Positions 11,469 to 20,130 of a stretch of DNA of 64,000 nt are shown one piece after another. The number at the start of each line of letters is the position of its first letter. Positions within the stretch are counted from its first letter, which is position 1. The stretch is taken from NCBI GenBank assembly GCA_021784115.1, contig JAJXTE010000001.1, positions 1-64,000 of the forward strand, read 5' to 3'. The notes below the pieces were generated by a model. That model did not search any database, was not told the DNA's origin, and was given only the letters and a program-made list of their open reading frames with translations. The DNA is from Pseudomonadota bacterium (GTDB lineage: Bacteria > Pseudomonadota > Gammaproteobacteria > Burkholderiales > Thiobacillaceae). A program made the translations under genes and the position numbers.

Positions 11469-12662
11469 ATGCGGCTACGCGCAAAAATCGGAATGCTCGC
11501 CATCGCTGCGGTGGTGGCGGTGGGCCTCGTGATCGGCTTCATGCCGCGTGCGGTGCCGGTCGACCTCGCCGAGGTGAAACGGGCGCCGCTCACGGTGACG
11601 GTGGAGGAGGAGGGCAAGACGCGGGTCCGCGAGCGCTATATGGTGTCGGCGCCGGTCGCCGGCTACGCGCGGCGCATCGATCGCAAGGCCGGTGATGCGG
11701 TTGCCGCCGGCCAGGTTCTCGCAGTGATCGAGCCGGCGCGCTCGGTGGCGCTCGATCCGCGCACCCGCGTGCAGGCCCAGGCGCAGGTGAGCGCCGCACA
11801 GGCCGCGCTGGTGGTGGCGCAGGAAAATGCGCGCGCCGCGACAGCCGCAGCGCAGCTGGCGCAGCAGGAACGCGTCCGCGCCGAAACCCTGCGCCAGTCG
11901 AACTTCGTCTCCGTCCAGGCGCTCGATGCCGCGCGAAGCGCAGAAACCCGTGCCCGTGCCGCCGAGCAGGCCGCGCAGTACGCGGTCAGGGCGGCCCGCT
12001 TCGACGTGGAGACGGCGCGCGCGGCGGCCGCCAGCACGGCTCAGCTGCAGCGCGGCGGTGCCGCCGATCTGCTGCAGGTGCGGGCGCCCGTGGCTGCGCG
12101 CGTGCTCCGGCTGCAGCACGAAAGCGAAGGCCCGGTGGCGGCCGGCCAGCCTCTGCTCGAAATCGGCAATCCCGAAAGCCTGGAAGCCGAGGTGGAGGTG
12201 CTGTCCACCGATGCTGTGAAAATCGCAACCGGTTCGAAGGTGATGCTGGATCGCTGGGGCGGCGACCGGACCATCGAGGGCACGGTGCGCGTGGTCGAGC
12301 CGGGCGGCTTCACGAAAATCTCCGCGCTCGGGGTCGAGGAGCAGCGGGTGCGTGTCATCGTCGACTTCACCTCGCCGCGCGAGGCGTGGGCGCGGTTGGG
12401 CGATGGCTATCGCGTGGAAGCGCGCTTCGTGCTGTGGGAAGGGACGGACGTGCTGCAGCTGCCGACCAGCGCGCTGTTCCGCAATGGCAAAGGCTGGGCG
12501 GCGTTTCGGCTGGATGGCCGACACGCCCGCCTGACGCCGGTCGAAACCGGTCAGCGCGCCGGGCTGGCAACCCAGGTGCTGTCCGGGCTCAAGCCCGGCG
12601 ACCGGGTGGTGGCGCATCCGGACGAAACGATCCACGACGGCGTGCGCGTGAAACCGCGCTGA
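11469..12662 (+). CDS. HlyD-family periplasmic adaptor / efflux membrane fusion protein
   Basis: N-terminal anchor, lipoyl-like halves around a long Ala-rich coiled coil, C-terminal GLKPGDRVVAHPDE. Confidence 0.88.
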   Translation: MRLRAKIGMLAIAAVVAVGLVIGFMPRAVPVDLAEVKRAPLTVTVEEEGKTRVRERYMVSAPVAGYARRIDRKAGDAVAAGQVLAVIEPARSVALDPRTRVQAQAQVSAAQAALVVAQENARAATAAAQLAQQERVRAETLRQSNFVSVQALDAARSAETRARAAEQAAQYAVRAARFDVETARAAAASTAQLQRGGAADLLQVRAPVAARVLRLQHESEGPVAAGQPLLEIGNPESLEAEVEVLSTDAVKIATGSKVMLDRWGGDRTIEGTVRVVEPGGFTKISALGVEEQRVRVIVDFTSPREAWARLGDGYRVEARFVLWEGTDVLQLPTSALFRNGKGWAAFRLDGRHARLTPVETGQRAGLATQVLSGLKPGDRVVAHPDETIHDGVRVKPR

Positions 12663-12665
12663 AAA

Positions 12666-13313
12666 TCAGGACGACGGCTGTCCCGCCTCCCTGAGGATGG
12701 CGATCACCTCGGCATCGTCGACCTGCGGAAAATCCGCATAGAACTGCCCCACCGCCTGGAAGAACAACGGCGTTTGCAGGCACACCACCTCGTCGGCATA
12801 GCCCCGGATCTTTTCCAGCGTGTCGGGCGGCGCCACCGGCACCGCGCAGATCAGACGCGCAGGATTTTTTGCGCGCAGCGCATGCAGCGCGGAAATCATC
12901 GTCGCCCCGGTCGCCAGGCCGTCGTCAACCACGATCACGACGCGCCCCGCCGGGTCGATCGGCGGCCGCAGCGGCGTGTATTGCGCCCGCCGTTTCCGGA
13001 TGGTGTCGAGTTGCGTCTGCTTCTCCTGTGCCAGATAGGTCGGCGTGCCGCCGGCCGATTCGGCGTAGTCGGCGATGTAGCTCCAGCCCGATTCGTCGAT
13101 TGAGCCGATGGCGAACTCCGGATTGAATGGCGCCCGCAGCTTGCGCACCAGCACCACGTCGAGATCGCCATCCAGCGCCTTGGCCAGTTGCTGACCCATC
13201 GGCACGGCGCCGCGCGGAATCGCGAGGATCAGCGGATGCTGACCCTTGTATGCCGCCAGGGCGCTGGCGAGCCGCTCGGCGGCGTGGTGGCGGTTGGCAA
13301 AGACCATCGGCAA
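12666..13313 (-). CDS. Phosphoribosyltransferase
   Basis: PRPP-loop-like VVIVVDDGLATGATM. Confidence 0.9.
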   Translation of the reverse strand: MPMVFANRHHAAERLASALAAYKGQHPLILAIPRGAVPMGQQLAKALDGDLDVVLVRKLRAPFNPEFAIGSIDESGWSYIADYAESAGGTPTYLAQEKQTQLDTIRKRRAQYTPLRPPIDPAGRVVIVVDDGLATGATMISALHALRAKNPARLICAVPVAPPDTLEKIRGYADEVVCLQTPLFFQAVGQFYADFPQVDDAEVIAILREAGQPSS

Positions 13314-13546
13314 CTCCTCTCGTACCCATTTGTTTGATTCTAGATAAAAGCGGCCGGGCGGCGAGCCACGCGGGCGCCATGAAGGTCAGCGGAACCAAAA
13401 AGGATTTCTTGTTTCTGGATATCCAGTCTATGGTTATCATCATGGCTCATCGGAAAGGCGCGTCCGACGAGGACGCGCTGGATGGTGTCACAGGCCGCAT
13501 GTGCAGCGCGGCATTTTATTGATCGGCGTTAACTTTGGAGCAAAAC

Positions 13547-13885
13547 ATGACCCAGGCATTCCCCTACAAAAACTTCTCCCTTCTTGGTACCACGCTTGTC
13601 TGTGCCGCCTTGCTGGGAGGCTGCGCCACGACCGACAATCTGAACCGGGCCCAGACCACCGCCGACCAGGCGTTACAGAGGGCTGACCAGGCGTCGCAGA
13701 AGGCCGACCAGGCCATGGCCGCCGCCAATGCTGCCAAGGCAGCCGCCGACCAGGCTAACCAGAAGGCCGATCAGGCGAACGCGACCGCCGGTGAGGCAAA
13801 ATCAACTGCCGATGCGGCAAAATCCGAATCGACCGCGACGTCCGAGAAACTCGATCGCATGTTCAAGAAGACGATGCAGAAGTAA
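13547..13885 (+). CDS. Alanine-zipper coiled-coil lipoprotein (Lpp/OprI-like)
   Basis: Lipobox LLGGCATT followed by ADQA-type repeats (TADQALQRADQASQKADQAM...QANQKADQAN). Confidence 0.8.
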   Translation: MTQAFPYKNFSLLGTTLVCAALLGGCATTDNLNRAQTTADQALQRADQASQKADQAMAAANAAKAAADQANQKADQANATAGEAKSTADAAKSESTATSEKLDRMFKKTMQK

Positions 13886-14006
13886 CGTCCGCGGAGTGAT
13901 GGTGGATGGGCATGCTCGTGCATTCCCGTCCACTGGCGGCGCCATGCTGACCGTGGGGCGTCGTTCCTGATTCCGCCGGCGGTCTGACCGTTCGTTGGAT
14001 CGGTTT

Positions 14007-14573
14007 TCAGCGGATGACCACTCTAGTGCCCACATGCAACCAGCGCGCAAGGCGCTGGAGTTGCCGGTTGTCGAGCGCGACACAGCCGTTGGTCCAGTTG
14101 ACCGCCTGATGCACCTCGGCGTTGCCGTGGCCAAGGCCGTGAATTCCAATCTGGCCCCCCAGTGGCGTATCCTGCGGCGGCGCACGATGTTGTCGCAAGG
14201 CCATGATGATGGCGTCGTATTCTTCGGTGGTGATATGTCCCTCGACATACGCGCCCCAGGCGATGCGCGCGGTGGGATAATCGAGGCCGTAGAATGTGCC
14301 GAAATGGCTGCGGCGATCAATCCGGGTCACATGGAAGGTGCCGCGTGGCGTGGTTTCATCACCCCGGAGATGCATGTCGGCCGCACCTCCGCTGCCGATG
14401 GCAATGTTGCGGAAACGAGCCAGGACGTGGTTCCCGGGGGAAAAAACCGTCAGGGTAAGTGCCTGGGTATCCACCAGCACCCAGGGCTGTCGGTCAACCG
14501 CCGAGGATACCGCGGGTAAACTCAGGATGGCTGCGACGAGTATCGCCCAAGGCCGCAGTTCAAGAATCCTCAT
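14007..14573 (-). CDS. L,D-transpeptidase (YkuD domain), secreted
   Basis: N-terminal signal-like MRILELRPWAILVAAILSLPAVSSA; catalytic-like IGIHGLGHGNAEVHQAVNWTNGCVAL. Confidence 0.85.
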   Translation of the reverse strand: MRILELRPWAILVAAILSLPAVSSAVDRQPWVLVDTQALTLTVFSPGNHVLARFRNIAIGSGGAADMHLRGDETTPRGTFHVTRIDRRSHFGTFYGLDYPTARIAWGAYVEGHITTEEYDAIIMALRQHRAPPQDTPLGGQIGIHGLGHGNAEVHQAVNWTNGCVALDNRQLQRLARWLHVGTRVVIR

Positions 14574-14582
14574 TATTTGCCC

Positions 14583-15638
14583 ATGAAACGAATGCCATTC
14601 CAGATGCCTCATAGGGCGGCGCGTCCGCTGATCATTTTCCATACCCTTGTGTTGCTGCTTGTATGCTGGGCCGCGCCGGCCCGGGGGGCGACCTTCCGCC
14701 TGCCCACCGACGGCAGCAATATCGTCGGTCAAATCCAGGTCGTGACCGTCGACTCCCGCAATACCTTGCTGGACATCGCCCGGCATTATGAGCTTGGCCA
14801 TGAGGAGATCATCCGCGCCAACCCTGGGGTTTCGATCTGGCTGCCGGGCGAGGGGACTCCGATTGTCGTGCCAACCGAATTCATCCTGCCGCCGCAGCCA
14901 TGGGTGGGTATCGTCGTGAATATTTCCCAGCGCCGACTGTACTATTTCCCGCGCCACAAGGCCAACGAGCCGGCGACGGTGGTGACCTTCCCGATCGGGA
15001 TTTCCCGGCCCGGCTGGTCTACGCCTCTGGGCACGACGCGCATCATCGGAAAATACAAGGATCCTGCCTGGTTCGTACCCAAGAGTATCCAGGAGGAACA
15101 TCGCAGCAAAGGCGAGGCCAACTTCCCGGACTATTTCCCTCCCGGGCCCAACAATCCCATGGGCATGCTCGCCATGGAAACCGGGTTTCCGCAAATCTTC
15201 ATTCACGGCACCAATCACCCGTGGGGGGTGGGGATGCAAGTGAGCCATGGCTGCATTCATTTGTATCCCGAGAATGCTGCCTTCATTTTTCCGCAGCTCC
15301 CGGTCGGTACGCCGGTGAGAATCATCAATCAGCCGGTGTCGGCGGGAGAACGCGGCAGCCTGCTGTACCTCAGCGTAGCCGAGCCCGTGGCGGGCTATCC
15401 AGGCAGCCAGGACGATCTGCTCTCGCAGGCGATGGACGCACTGTCGCGTTATTCACCGGAGATCGACTGGACGCGCGTGAAGCAGGTCGTGGATGCCCAG
15501 CCGGTTTTGCCTGTGCCTGTCAGTATCGGTGCACCCGGCCTCGACCGCATCCTCGATGCCATCAAGCCCACCAAATATGACTTCGAGCCCTATGGCATCG
15601 ACGCCAACGACGCATCGCCGCCAGACGCGCGGCCCTGA
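14583..15638 (+). CDS. L,D-transpeptidase with N-terminal LysM-like segment (ErfK family)
   Basis: LLDIARHYELGHEEIIRANPGVSIWLPGEGTPIVVPTEFILP; catalytic IFIHGTNHPWGVGMQVSHGCIHL; exact start uncertain (TTG 14577, ATG 14583 or ATG 14592). Confidence 0.88.
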   Translation: MKRMPFQMPHRAARPLIIFHTLVLLLVCWAAPARGATFRLPTDGSNIVGQIQVVTVDSRNTLLDIARHYELGHEEIIRANPGVSIWLPGEGTPIVVPTEFILPPQPWVGIVVNISQRRLYYFPRHKANEPATVVTFPIGISRPGWSTPLGTTRIIGKYKDPAWFVPKSIQEEHRSKGEANFPDYFPPGPNNPMGMLAMETGFPQIFIHGTNHPWGVGMQVSHGCIHLYPENAAFIFPQLPVGTPVRIINQPVSAGERGSLLYLSVAEPVAGYPGSQDDLLSQAMDALSRYSPEIDWTRVKQVVDAQPVLPVPVSIGAPGLDRILDAIKPTKYDFEPYGIDANDASPPDARP

Positions 15639-15773
15639 GCCGCGCAAACGGGGAGGGGCGACGGCGATGCGCCAGCTGCAATGGGAATGGTTCGTGTCAG
15701 CGCGGCCATTGCGCCCGTCCATCGTCCTGTCTATCGCCTCAACCGTGCGTCTCCCGGTTTCAAGGGTCAAAAA

Positions 15774-15799
15774 AAGGCCCGCATCCTGCGGGCCTTTTG
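15774..15799. terminator. Rho-independent terminator (possibly bidirectional)
   Basis: AAAGGCCCGC-ATCCT-GCGGGCCTTTT with flanking A and T tracts. Confidence 0.85.
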
Positions 15800-15808
15800 A
15801 GATCGGGC

Positions 15809-16537
15809 CTAGAACTCGTACTCGACCTGCATCCGGAACGTGTTGTCCGGCGCGGCATCCGACACCCCGAACAGCCAGGCGGCGTTGTACTTGATGGCCT
15901 GGTGGCCGCCCGCGGCAAACCGGCCGAATATGGCCGGGCCCACTTTGTGGGACTGGTCGTCGGACGCATCCCAGTCGTTCCAGGGGCCCGTCCCGCCAAA
16001 GCCCTGGAGCCCGTATTCGAACGTCGGCACCCAGCGGTACTTCGCCTGCCACTGGTAGCCGGCCTCGGTGGGGCTCGAAACCGCGGCGTCGACGTGCTTT
16101 TCGAACAGGATGTTGGCGTTCAGCTGCAGCTTGCCGAACTCGGTCTGGAACAGCGGGCCGACTTTCAGTTCGATGCCTTCGTCGCGGTCACGGGGAATCT
16201 CGACCTCGGTGATGAAACCGACGTCCACCGGATATTTGCCGGTCTCGGTGAGCTGGAACTTGTTCTCCCACTCGAAGGCGTCGTACTTGACGCTGTCGCT
16301 GCCGGTCTTGGCATACTTCACGTAGACTTCGGTGAACCACCAGTCGTTGGCGCCGTAGCCCAATCCCAGGGAGGCCATGGACTGGCGCGGATCGCTGTCG
16401 GCGGTGCCGAACTTGAAGTCGATTTCCTTCTCGCCTTGTTCCACGGTGGGCGTGTAGACGTAGTCGGCGGGGCCTGCGTGGGCGGATTGCAGACAAAGCA
16501 TGCCCATCGCAGCGAACAATGCTGCTTTCGATTTCAT
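15809..16537 (-). CDS. Putative outer-membrane protein, hypothetical
   Basis: Signal peptide MKSKAALFAAMGMLCLQSAHA; beta-strand-rich sequence ending in an aromatic residue (MQVEYEF). Confidence 0.65.
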   Translation of the reverse strand: MKSKAALFAAMGMLCLQSAHAGPADYVYTPTVEQGEKEIDFKFGTADSDPRQSMASLGLGYGANDWWFTEVYVKYAKTGSDSVKYDAFEWENKFQLTETGKYPVDVGFITEVEIPRDRDEGIELKVGPLFQTEFGKLQLNANILFEKHVDAAVSSPTEAGYQWQAKYRWVPTFEYGLQGFGGTGPWNDWDASDDQSHKVGPAIFGRFAAGGHQAIKYNAAWLFGVSDAAPDNTFRMQVEYEF

Positions 16538-16548
16538 GGTGTTTCCTT

Positions 16549-17367
16549 TCAGGCTACTTGAGGTATGCGGGGGCGACTCCAGCGCATCCCGAACAGGATG
16601 ACGAGGAAGGTCAGCACGTAGAACAGCACCTGCATGCCGCTGGGGCGCGCTTCATAGCCAGCGAAGAGGTGCAGCAGGTTGCCGAGGACCGAGTCCATGG
16701 GCAGCAGCGACGAGGAATCCCAGAGCGGGCTGGCGAGGGGGCGAATGAGATCGCCCTGGATCAGCAGGCGCGCCATCTGTCCGGCCATGCCGGCGGCCAG
16801 GAAGAGGATCAGGGCGCTGGTGACGCTGAAGAAATGGCGCAGGGGGATGCGGGCAAGCCCCGAATACAGCGCCCAGCCCGCGCCGATGCCGGCCACCAGG
16901 CCCAGCAGTCCGCCGCTCAGCATGGAGACGCGGCCGGAGCCATCGCTCGCGGCCAGCCCATAGAGGAACAGCGCGGTTTCCGAGCCCTCGCGCAGGACGG
17001 CCAGCGCGATCAGGATGGCCAGCGCCGACATCTCGCGCTGCCCGGTCCGGACGGCATTCCCCACCGACTTGGCCTGCGCGGCCATTTCGCGTCCGTGGGT
17101 GGCCATCCAGATGTTGTGCCAGCCCAGCATCAGCACGGCGATGCCCAGAATGGCGGCGTTGAACAGTTCCTGCCCGGCGCCTTCGGCCATCTCGGCAATG
17201 GTCTCGGTGAGCCCCGCCACCACCAGGGATCCGGCCAGGCCAAAGCCGACGCCGACGGCGAGCCAGAGGTTGCGGCCGGACAGGCCGCGCGTGGCCGCCG
17301 CGATGATGCCGATGAGCAGGGCCGCCTCGAGGGTTTCCCTGAAAACGATGATGGCCGATCCGAACAT
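16549..17367 (-). CDS. FTR1-family iron permease
   Basis: Two REx-E-like motifs: FRETLEAALLIG and LREGSETALFLYG. Confidence 0.9.
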   Translation of the reverse strand: MFGSAIIVFRETLEAALLIGIIAAATRGLSGRNLWLAVGVGFGLAGSLVVAGLTETIAEMAEGAGQELFNAAILGIAVLMLGWHNIWMATHGREMAAQAKSVGNAVRTGQREMSALAILIALAVLREGSETALFLYGLAASDGSGRVSMLSGGLLGLVAGIGAGWALYSGLARIPLRHFFSVTSALILFLAAGMAGQMARLLIQGDLIRPLASPLWDSSSLLPMDSVLGNLLHLFAGYEARPSGMQVLFYVLTFLVILFGMRWSRPRIPQVA

Positions 17368-17372
17368 GTGCC

Positions 17373-17690
17373 TTACTCCGCCACGATCAGGCCGCGCGCG
17401 GTCTTCTCGTTGAATTCGCCGAAAAAGGGGTACTTGCCGGGCGCGAGCGGGCCGACGTAGACCGTGGCCTTGCCGTTGCCGGCGATCAGTTTTTCGCGGT
17501 TGAGCTCGTGGCTCTCGAACTCTTCCGGCGTGCTGTCCTGATTGTGGACCACCAGCTTGATTTTCTTGCCGGCGGGGACCTTCAGTTCGGCCGGGGAGAA
17601 TTGATGGTCCTTGATCGTCAGGCCGAGCTCCAGGTCGGCGGCCAGGCTGACCAGGGGGAACATCAGGCAGGCGAAGGCAAGCGCTCTCAT
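17373..17690 (-). CDS. Periplasmic cupredoxin-domain protein (EfeO N-terminal domain-like)
   Basis: Signal peptide; TIKDHQFSPAELKVPAGKKIKLVVHNQDSTPEEFESHELNREKLI cupredoxin signature. Confidence 0.88.
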   Translation of the reverse strand: MRALAFACLMFPLVSLAADLELGLTIKDHQFSPAELKVPAGKKIKLVVHNQDSTPEEFESHELNREKLIAGNGKATVYVGPLAPGKYPFFGEFNEKTARGLIVAE

Positions 17691-17814
17691 GTTTACTCCA
17701 GAAGAATTATCAGAGTCGTAACGATAATTGTTCTTATTTGTAAACGCAAGAACTTTTTTGCCGGGTACGTTCTGTCCGGCCGCATGGTCGGGGCATGGGG
17801 GCCGCTTGGCGCGC

Positions 17815-19407
17815 CTAGGCTTGACCGGCGACCAGGTGGGTCACCCGTGGCGGCTCGCTGCCTAGATGAAAGGCCCGGGTGCGCTCCAGGACATCGCGAT
17901 CCGCGACCGTGACGCGTTCGTGCTGGCGCAGATGTTCGATCCAGGATTCGACCATGAAGCATTCCATCATGCGGTCGGGATGCTCGATGTCGCGGAACAG
18001 TTCCCACATGAAGGCGCCGTCGCGTCGCCTGATCCGGTGTACCGGCTGCATGGCGCGGGTGAAGGCCTCGGCCTGCGCCGGATCGATGCGGTATTCCACC
18101 GTGACCATGACCGGCCCCCGGTCGATTTCGACATCGCCCCCCGCCATCGGCGCGGGCCAATACAGCGTGGGCGACAGGTCGGCGACATCGTGGCGTCCGA
18201 TCGGGTACCTGCGGGTGAGGGCCATGCCGGCGAGCGCGCCGACGGCAGCGGCCGTCAGGGCGTAGGGGATGCCTGTCGAGGAGGCGACCTGGCCCCACAG
18301 CGCGCTCCCCGACGCCATCCCGCCCATGTAGACGACCCAGAACAGGGCCAGCCCGCGCGCCCGCACCCATCCCGGAAGGGCGGTCTGGGCGGCAGTCATC
18401 AACGACGACACCACGCTGATCCAGGCCACGCCGATCAGCAGCATGGCCGCCCCGGCCGCGTACACGTTCCCGCTGCGGGCAAGCGCCAGCAGGGCCATCG
18501 CGTACAGCACGGTCGCGCCGGCCACGATCCGGTCTCGTGATGCATGGGCGTGGACACGAGGAAGCAGCAATGCGCCGCCGATCGCGCCCAGTCCCAGGCA
18601 GGCCAGGAAGAGGCCATAGGTGCCGGGGCCGCCCTGCAGTTCCTGCCTGACGATGAGCGGCAGCAGGGCCCACGAGGCGCTGGCGAATACGAAGAAGGCG
18701 ACACCGCGGGCGAGCACCGCCCTCAACTCGGGCGAATGGCGCGCATAGCGCAGCCCGGCACGCACCGCGCCGGCGAGCCGTTCGGCAGGCAATCCGCTTG
18801 CCTGCGGCGGGCGCTGCCAGTGCTTCAGGGCGGCGATGACGGCAAGAAACGAGACGGCATTCAGAACGAAGACCGCGCCCGGTCCGGCAGCGGCCACGAT
18901 CAACCCGGCGAGCGCCGGGCCGACGGAGCGGGCGACGTTCATTCCCATGGAATTCAACCCGATGGCCGCCGGAAGCTGGGCGCGGGACACCAGCTCCGGC
19001 GTGACCGCGCCCCAGGCCGGCATCATCATGGCGTTGCCGATGCCGAGCGCGAACGTGAAGAGCAGCAGGAGGGGCGCGGTGGTCATGCCCGCGAGCGTGA
19101 GGACGCCCAGCGTCGCCGCCATGGCCAGCATCCACACCTGGGAGGCGATCAGGTAGCGTCGCCGGTCGACGATATCGGCCAGCGCCCCGGCCGGCAGCGC
19201 CAGCAGAAAGACCGGCGCCGTGGTCGCGGCCTGCACCAGCGCCACCATGAGCGGGCTGGGAGCGAGCGAGGTCATCAGCCAGCCGGCGCCGACCTCGTGC
19301 ATCCAGGACCCGATGTTCGACGCAACCGACGCGATCCACAGCATCCGGAACACGCGGTTGGCGAGGGGCGCCCAGGGGGAGGCGGGCTTGAGCATGCCGG
19401 CGGTCAC
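17815..19407 (-). CDS. MFS transporter (EntS/DUF894-like) with C-terminal ABM-like domain
   Basis: 12-TM MFS-like N-terminal region (NRVFRMLWIASVASNIGSWMHEVGAGWLMTSLAPSPLMVALVQAA); C-terminal soluble ~100 aa extension. Confidence 0.85.
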   Translation of the reverse strand: MTAGMLKPASPWAPLANRVFRMLWIASVASNIGSWMHEVGAGWLMTSLAPSPLMVALVQAATTAPVFLLALPAGALADIVDRRRYLIASQVWMLAMAATLGVLTLAGMTTAPLLLLFTFALGIGNAMMMPAWGAVTPELVSRAQLPAAIGLNSMGMNVARSVGPALAGLIVAAAGPGAVFVLNAVSFLAVIAALKHWQRPPQASGLPAERLAGAVRAGLRYARHSPELRAVLARGVAFFVFASASWALLPLIVRQELQGGPGTYGLFLACLGLGAIGGALLLPRVHAHASRDRIVAGATVLYAMALLALARSGNVYAAGAAMLLIGVAWISVVSSLMTAAQTALPGWVRARGLALFWVVYMGGMASGSALWGQVASSTGIPYALTAAAVGALAGMALTRRYPIGRHDVADLSPTLYWPAPMAGGDVEIDRGPVMVTVEYRIDPAQAEAFTRAMQPVHRIRRRDGAFMWELFRDIEHPDRMMECFMVESWIEHLRQHERVTVADRDVLERTRAFHLGSEPPRVTHLVAGQA

Positions 19408-19419
19408 GATGCGTCCGCG

Positions 19420-20097
19420 TCAGGCGCTGTTCAACGCATGCTTCCAGGTGCGCAGCGGAATGCACGTCTGCAGGCGATACACGGCGCGGTCGACCAGCGC
19501 TTCATGGATTTCGTGGGCAACGGAGGAGGCCACGTCCAGCGTGGCATCCCCCTGATGTTGCGAAAATCGTTCATAGGCGGCATAGGCATGGTCGACCGGA
19601 ACGATCCGGTCCTCCTTCCCGTGCAGCAGGTGCAAGGTCGTGAACTCGGGGGCTTTGTCGGGCAGCGTCGCAAAGCGCCCGGAAAATGCCAGGACCCGGC
19701 CGACGCATCCGTCGTGTGCAATGGCGTATTCCAGCGCCATGATCGCCCCCTGCGAGAAGCCGGCCAGCGCCGTGTCCGGCTGCATCACCGTGAAGCGCGC
19801 CTGGGCCTGCTTCACGAGGGCGTGCAGGGCAGGCAGGGCGGCGGCCACGCGTGCGGCCCGGTTGTCGTCGGTCACCCCGTCGACGGAGAACCACTGCCGG
19901 CCGCTGTCGCCGCCGTCAAACGGCGAGAGGCCTTCGGGAAGCAGCAGCGCGGCCTGGGGAAAAGCGGCGCCGAGCGCCTCGGCCAGAGGCAACAGGTCCG
20001 ACGGCTCGCCGCCCACGCCATGCAGCAGGATGAACAACTGCTTGATCGCCCCCGTCGCGGGCAGCAATTCGATTCCCTTGAAGTCGTGTTCGGACAT
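19420..20097 (-). CDS. Carboxylesterase / alpha-beta hydrolase (YpfH-like)
   Basis: LFILLHGVGGEPSDLLPLAEAL; GFSQGAIMALEYA; LHGKEDRIVPVDHA. Confidence 0.85.
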   Translation of the reverse strand: MSEHDFKGIELLPATGAIKQLFILLHGVGGEPSDLLPLAEALGAAFPQAALLLPEGLSPFDGGDSGRQWFSVDGVTDDNRAARVAAALPALHALVKQAQARFTVMQPDTALAGFSQGAIMALEYAIAHDGCVGRVLAFSGRFATLPDKAPEFTTLHLLHGKEDRIVPVDHAYAAYERFSQHQGDATLDVASSVAHEIHEALVDRAVYRLQTCIPLRTWKHALNSA

Positions 20098-20130
20098 GTG
20101 CTGTCTCCGGTGCCAGTCGGGCCTTCGCCT

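Noticed and set aside
12984-13443. Forward ORFs overlapping the phosphoribosyltransferase gene and its upstream region
   Set aside because: Arg/Ala-rich antisense frames without domain signatures.
13458-13478. Perfect hairpin GCGCGTCC-GACGA-GGACGCGC upstream of the Ala-zipper lipoprotein
   Set aside because: Isolated GC-rich stem with no U-tract or neighbouring conserved context; insufficient evidence for function.
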